Shown here piece by piece: positions 62,410-64,000 of a DNA stretch of 64,000 nucleotides. The stretch spans positions 10,344,563 through 10,408,562 of the forward strand of contig JASSKH010000014.1 in assembly GCA_031763025.1 (NCBI GenBank). Direction: 5' to 3'. A program made the translations under genes and the position numbers. This stretch comes from Macrocystis pyrifera. Lineage: Eukaryota > Sar > Phaeophyceae > Laminariales > Laminariaceae. The stretch's first letter is position 1; each line of letters opens with the position of its first letter. The notes under the pieces were generated by a model, which was not told the DNA's origin, made no database searches, and saw nothing but the letters and a program-made list of their open reading frames with translations.

Positions 62410-64000
62410 CTATTAATACCTACAGATCGGTATTGAGATTTTTTTGGACGGCATACCATATATATTATCTCGATATCAACCCTCAAATTCGAGACAAGAA
62501 TCGATATATCGTATCTTGGAGTATCGCATGATATGAGAGATATGATATCACGATTTATCGCTATGTATCATGTGATATCACGCCAGATCACCCCGAAACA
62601 GAGCACGCAAACACAACGTCAACGGAGCCCGCTGCCGTTTTTGGTGGAAATTGAGTTTATTTGCCTTGTCGAGTAGCGTTCGTACCTTTTTTTCTCTCAT
62701 TTCCCTACAATGGGGTCGCAGGCAGGGCGTGAGATTATGAAAAGCGAGGTCCATGCCATGGTTCGATTCTCGGCTTCATCCGCCATCAAACAAAGTAAAT
62801 ACAAAGGGGAATATCTCATCATGTTCAATAACTACTGCTGTAGCAAAACTCACTCACTTAGAAAACACCAAGGAAGGAACGATGAGAGCAATGCGATGCG
62901 ATCAATGCACGATGAGTCCGGTATACCGAAAAAGTCGGAGGTAAAACGTGGACACTCACAGTCTCATCGGGGTTGCCGACTTATTCGACAAAAGAGATAA
63001 GTCAGGTTTGTGTGGGAGAACATGGTGAAAATCGAGTTTATAAGCCTCGAACTCGGGTACCTAGCGTTTGTTACGTACCACTTTTAGTCTACATTTCCGT
63101 ACACTTTTTGCCGAGAGTGCACAATCCACAATTATCACGCCCAGCTGCTCCCACTAGAACACCGTCGTCGTGGCACAGCACGAGTTCCAGCATGTGACGG
63201 CACATACATATAGCCTCGAGCTTTGGATAGAGGTTCATGTTCTGAGGACGTACCTCGCCGTCCAGTCGACATCAGCGTCTTCGGAAGGTCCTTTTTCTAC
63301 CGCTGGCAACGTCGTCACGATTTAGTGCGAGTGAAGCGTTGTCTGATGACAACGTCGAGAGTCTTGTTTCCCTGCACTCCAACCAAGACATGCGGAGTGG
63401 TAGTGAGTTGTTTGAGGCTCACCTCCTAGGGACAGGGACAACTTTTTTTTTTTCAATTAAATGATTTTGAGGCGTTTCAGTCGATTTTCGTCCGCCTCAA
63501 TGCCTGTAGAGCAACGTTTTTACTGCAAGATATAGGCGGTGCGTATGGTGTGGAGGCAAAGGACGACCACAGGTACTATACAAATACTGCTACTACTGCT
63601 ATGCTCTCAAGTGGTTGCAGGGGACACCCTGCTACTGTGACGCAGCTTTTCGGTCCACTATACACGTCAATGAAATTGTGACGAGCTTGTCGATCCAAAA
63701 TACCAACCGCACACCTCGAACAAGAGCAGAGACGGCGGTGCGTGGCGGTGGCGCAGGCAAGCGGTGGCGACAGCAGGCACATGCGTACTGCTGTCCTCTC
63801 GATTGGCTGTGATTGCACTGCTGCTCAGAACAGCAGAGGAGAACAGCAGCTTTTTTTTCTTCTGGTGGCGGTTGTTGATCGTTGTGGTCGGTGTCGTTTG
63901 GAGTCGGCATGTCATTCATGCTGTACATGCACCCGCGCCCCCAGCTCTGCCTACTTTCCATCCTCGGTGCTGCATCGTAGGCTCCGATACATGCAACTAG
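62410..64000. other. No gene recognised
   Basis: 62440-62580 is rich in GATATC/TATCG words. Around 62750-62790 a GGTTCGATTCTCGG phrase resembles a tRNA B box, but no cloverleaf can be drawn. Frames from 62700 to 64000 overlap on both strands and show no motif. Confidence 0.4.

Noticed and set aside
62720..62800. tRNA-like GGTTCGATTCTCGG
   Set aside because: No matching A box at the right distance and no cloverleaf.

Overview
The window is eukaryotic and looks like a repeat-rich, gene-poor stretch of a brown algal (Phaeophyceae, Ectocarpus-like) nuclear genome. The best taxonomic clue is a pair of minus-strand exon-like segments (26745-27012 and 32397-32519). They carry three copies of the Cys/His motif C-X4-C-X16-C-X2-H, the EsV-1-7 domain known almost only from brown algae and their phaeoviruses. 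Nothing looks bacterial: there are no operons and no ribosome binding sites, and nearly every recognisable protein fragment is retrotransposon-derived and broken.

Layout. 1-5.2 kb: head-to-head wrecks of a Ty1/copia element (gag and pre-integrase on minus, RT/RNase H on plus) joined to a minus-strand LINE carrying an endonuclease and the first half of its RT. 6.3-13.3 kb: a nearly complete but decayed copia element with LTRs, gag with a polyglutamine tract, zinc knuckle, protease, integrase with an apparently intact D,D-35-E triad, RT, RNase H and a polypurine tract. 14.4-22.8 kb: composite satellite-like repeats separated by long poly-C tracts, with 3' ends of another LINE. 23.5-24.5 kb: a 326-codon GC-rich open frame of unknown function. 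25-33 kb: tRNA-derived SINEs, a LINE-B relic and the EsV-1-7 exons. 33-46 kb: LINE-B, SINEs, MITEs, several tandem repeats and little else.

46-62 kb is a nest of non-autonomous elements. It holds two mirror-image foldback-like elements built of degenerate ~42-bp repeats (47.2-50.2 kb), many LINE-B 3' ends, a hAT-like element with an 8-bp target duplication (52.6-53.4 kb), a 1.29-kb element with a 30-bp perfect terminal inverted repeat (56.5-57.8 kb), further inverted-repeat elements, and SINEs.

The main interest is the set of apparently undescribed non-autonomous families. These include a six-copy TA-targeting MITE whose empty site is present in the window, a TTAA-flanked piggyBac-type MITE, a tRNA-derived SINE with at least seven copies, and foldback elements made of tandem repeats. 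All family assignments come from reading motifs and comparing copies within the window; no database search was possible.
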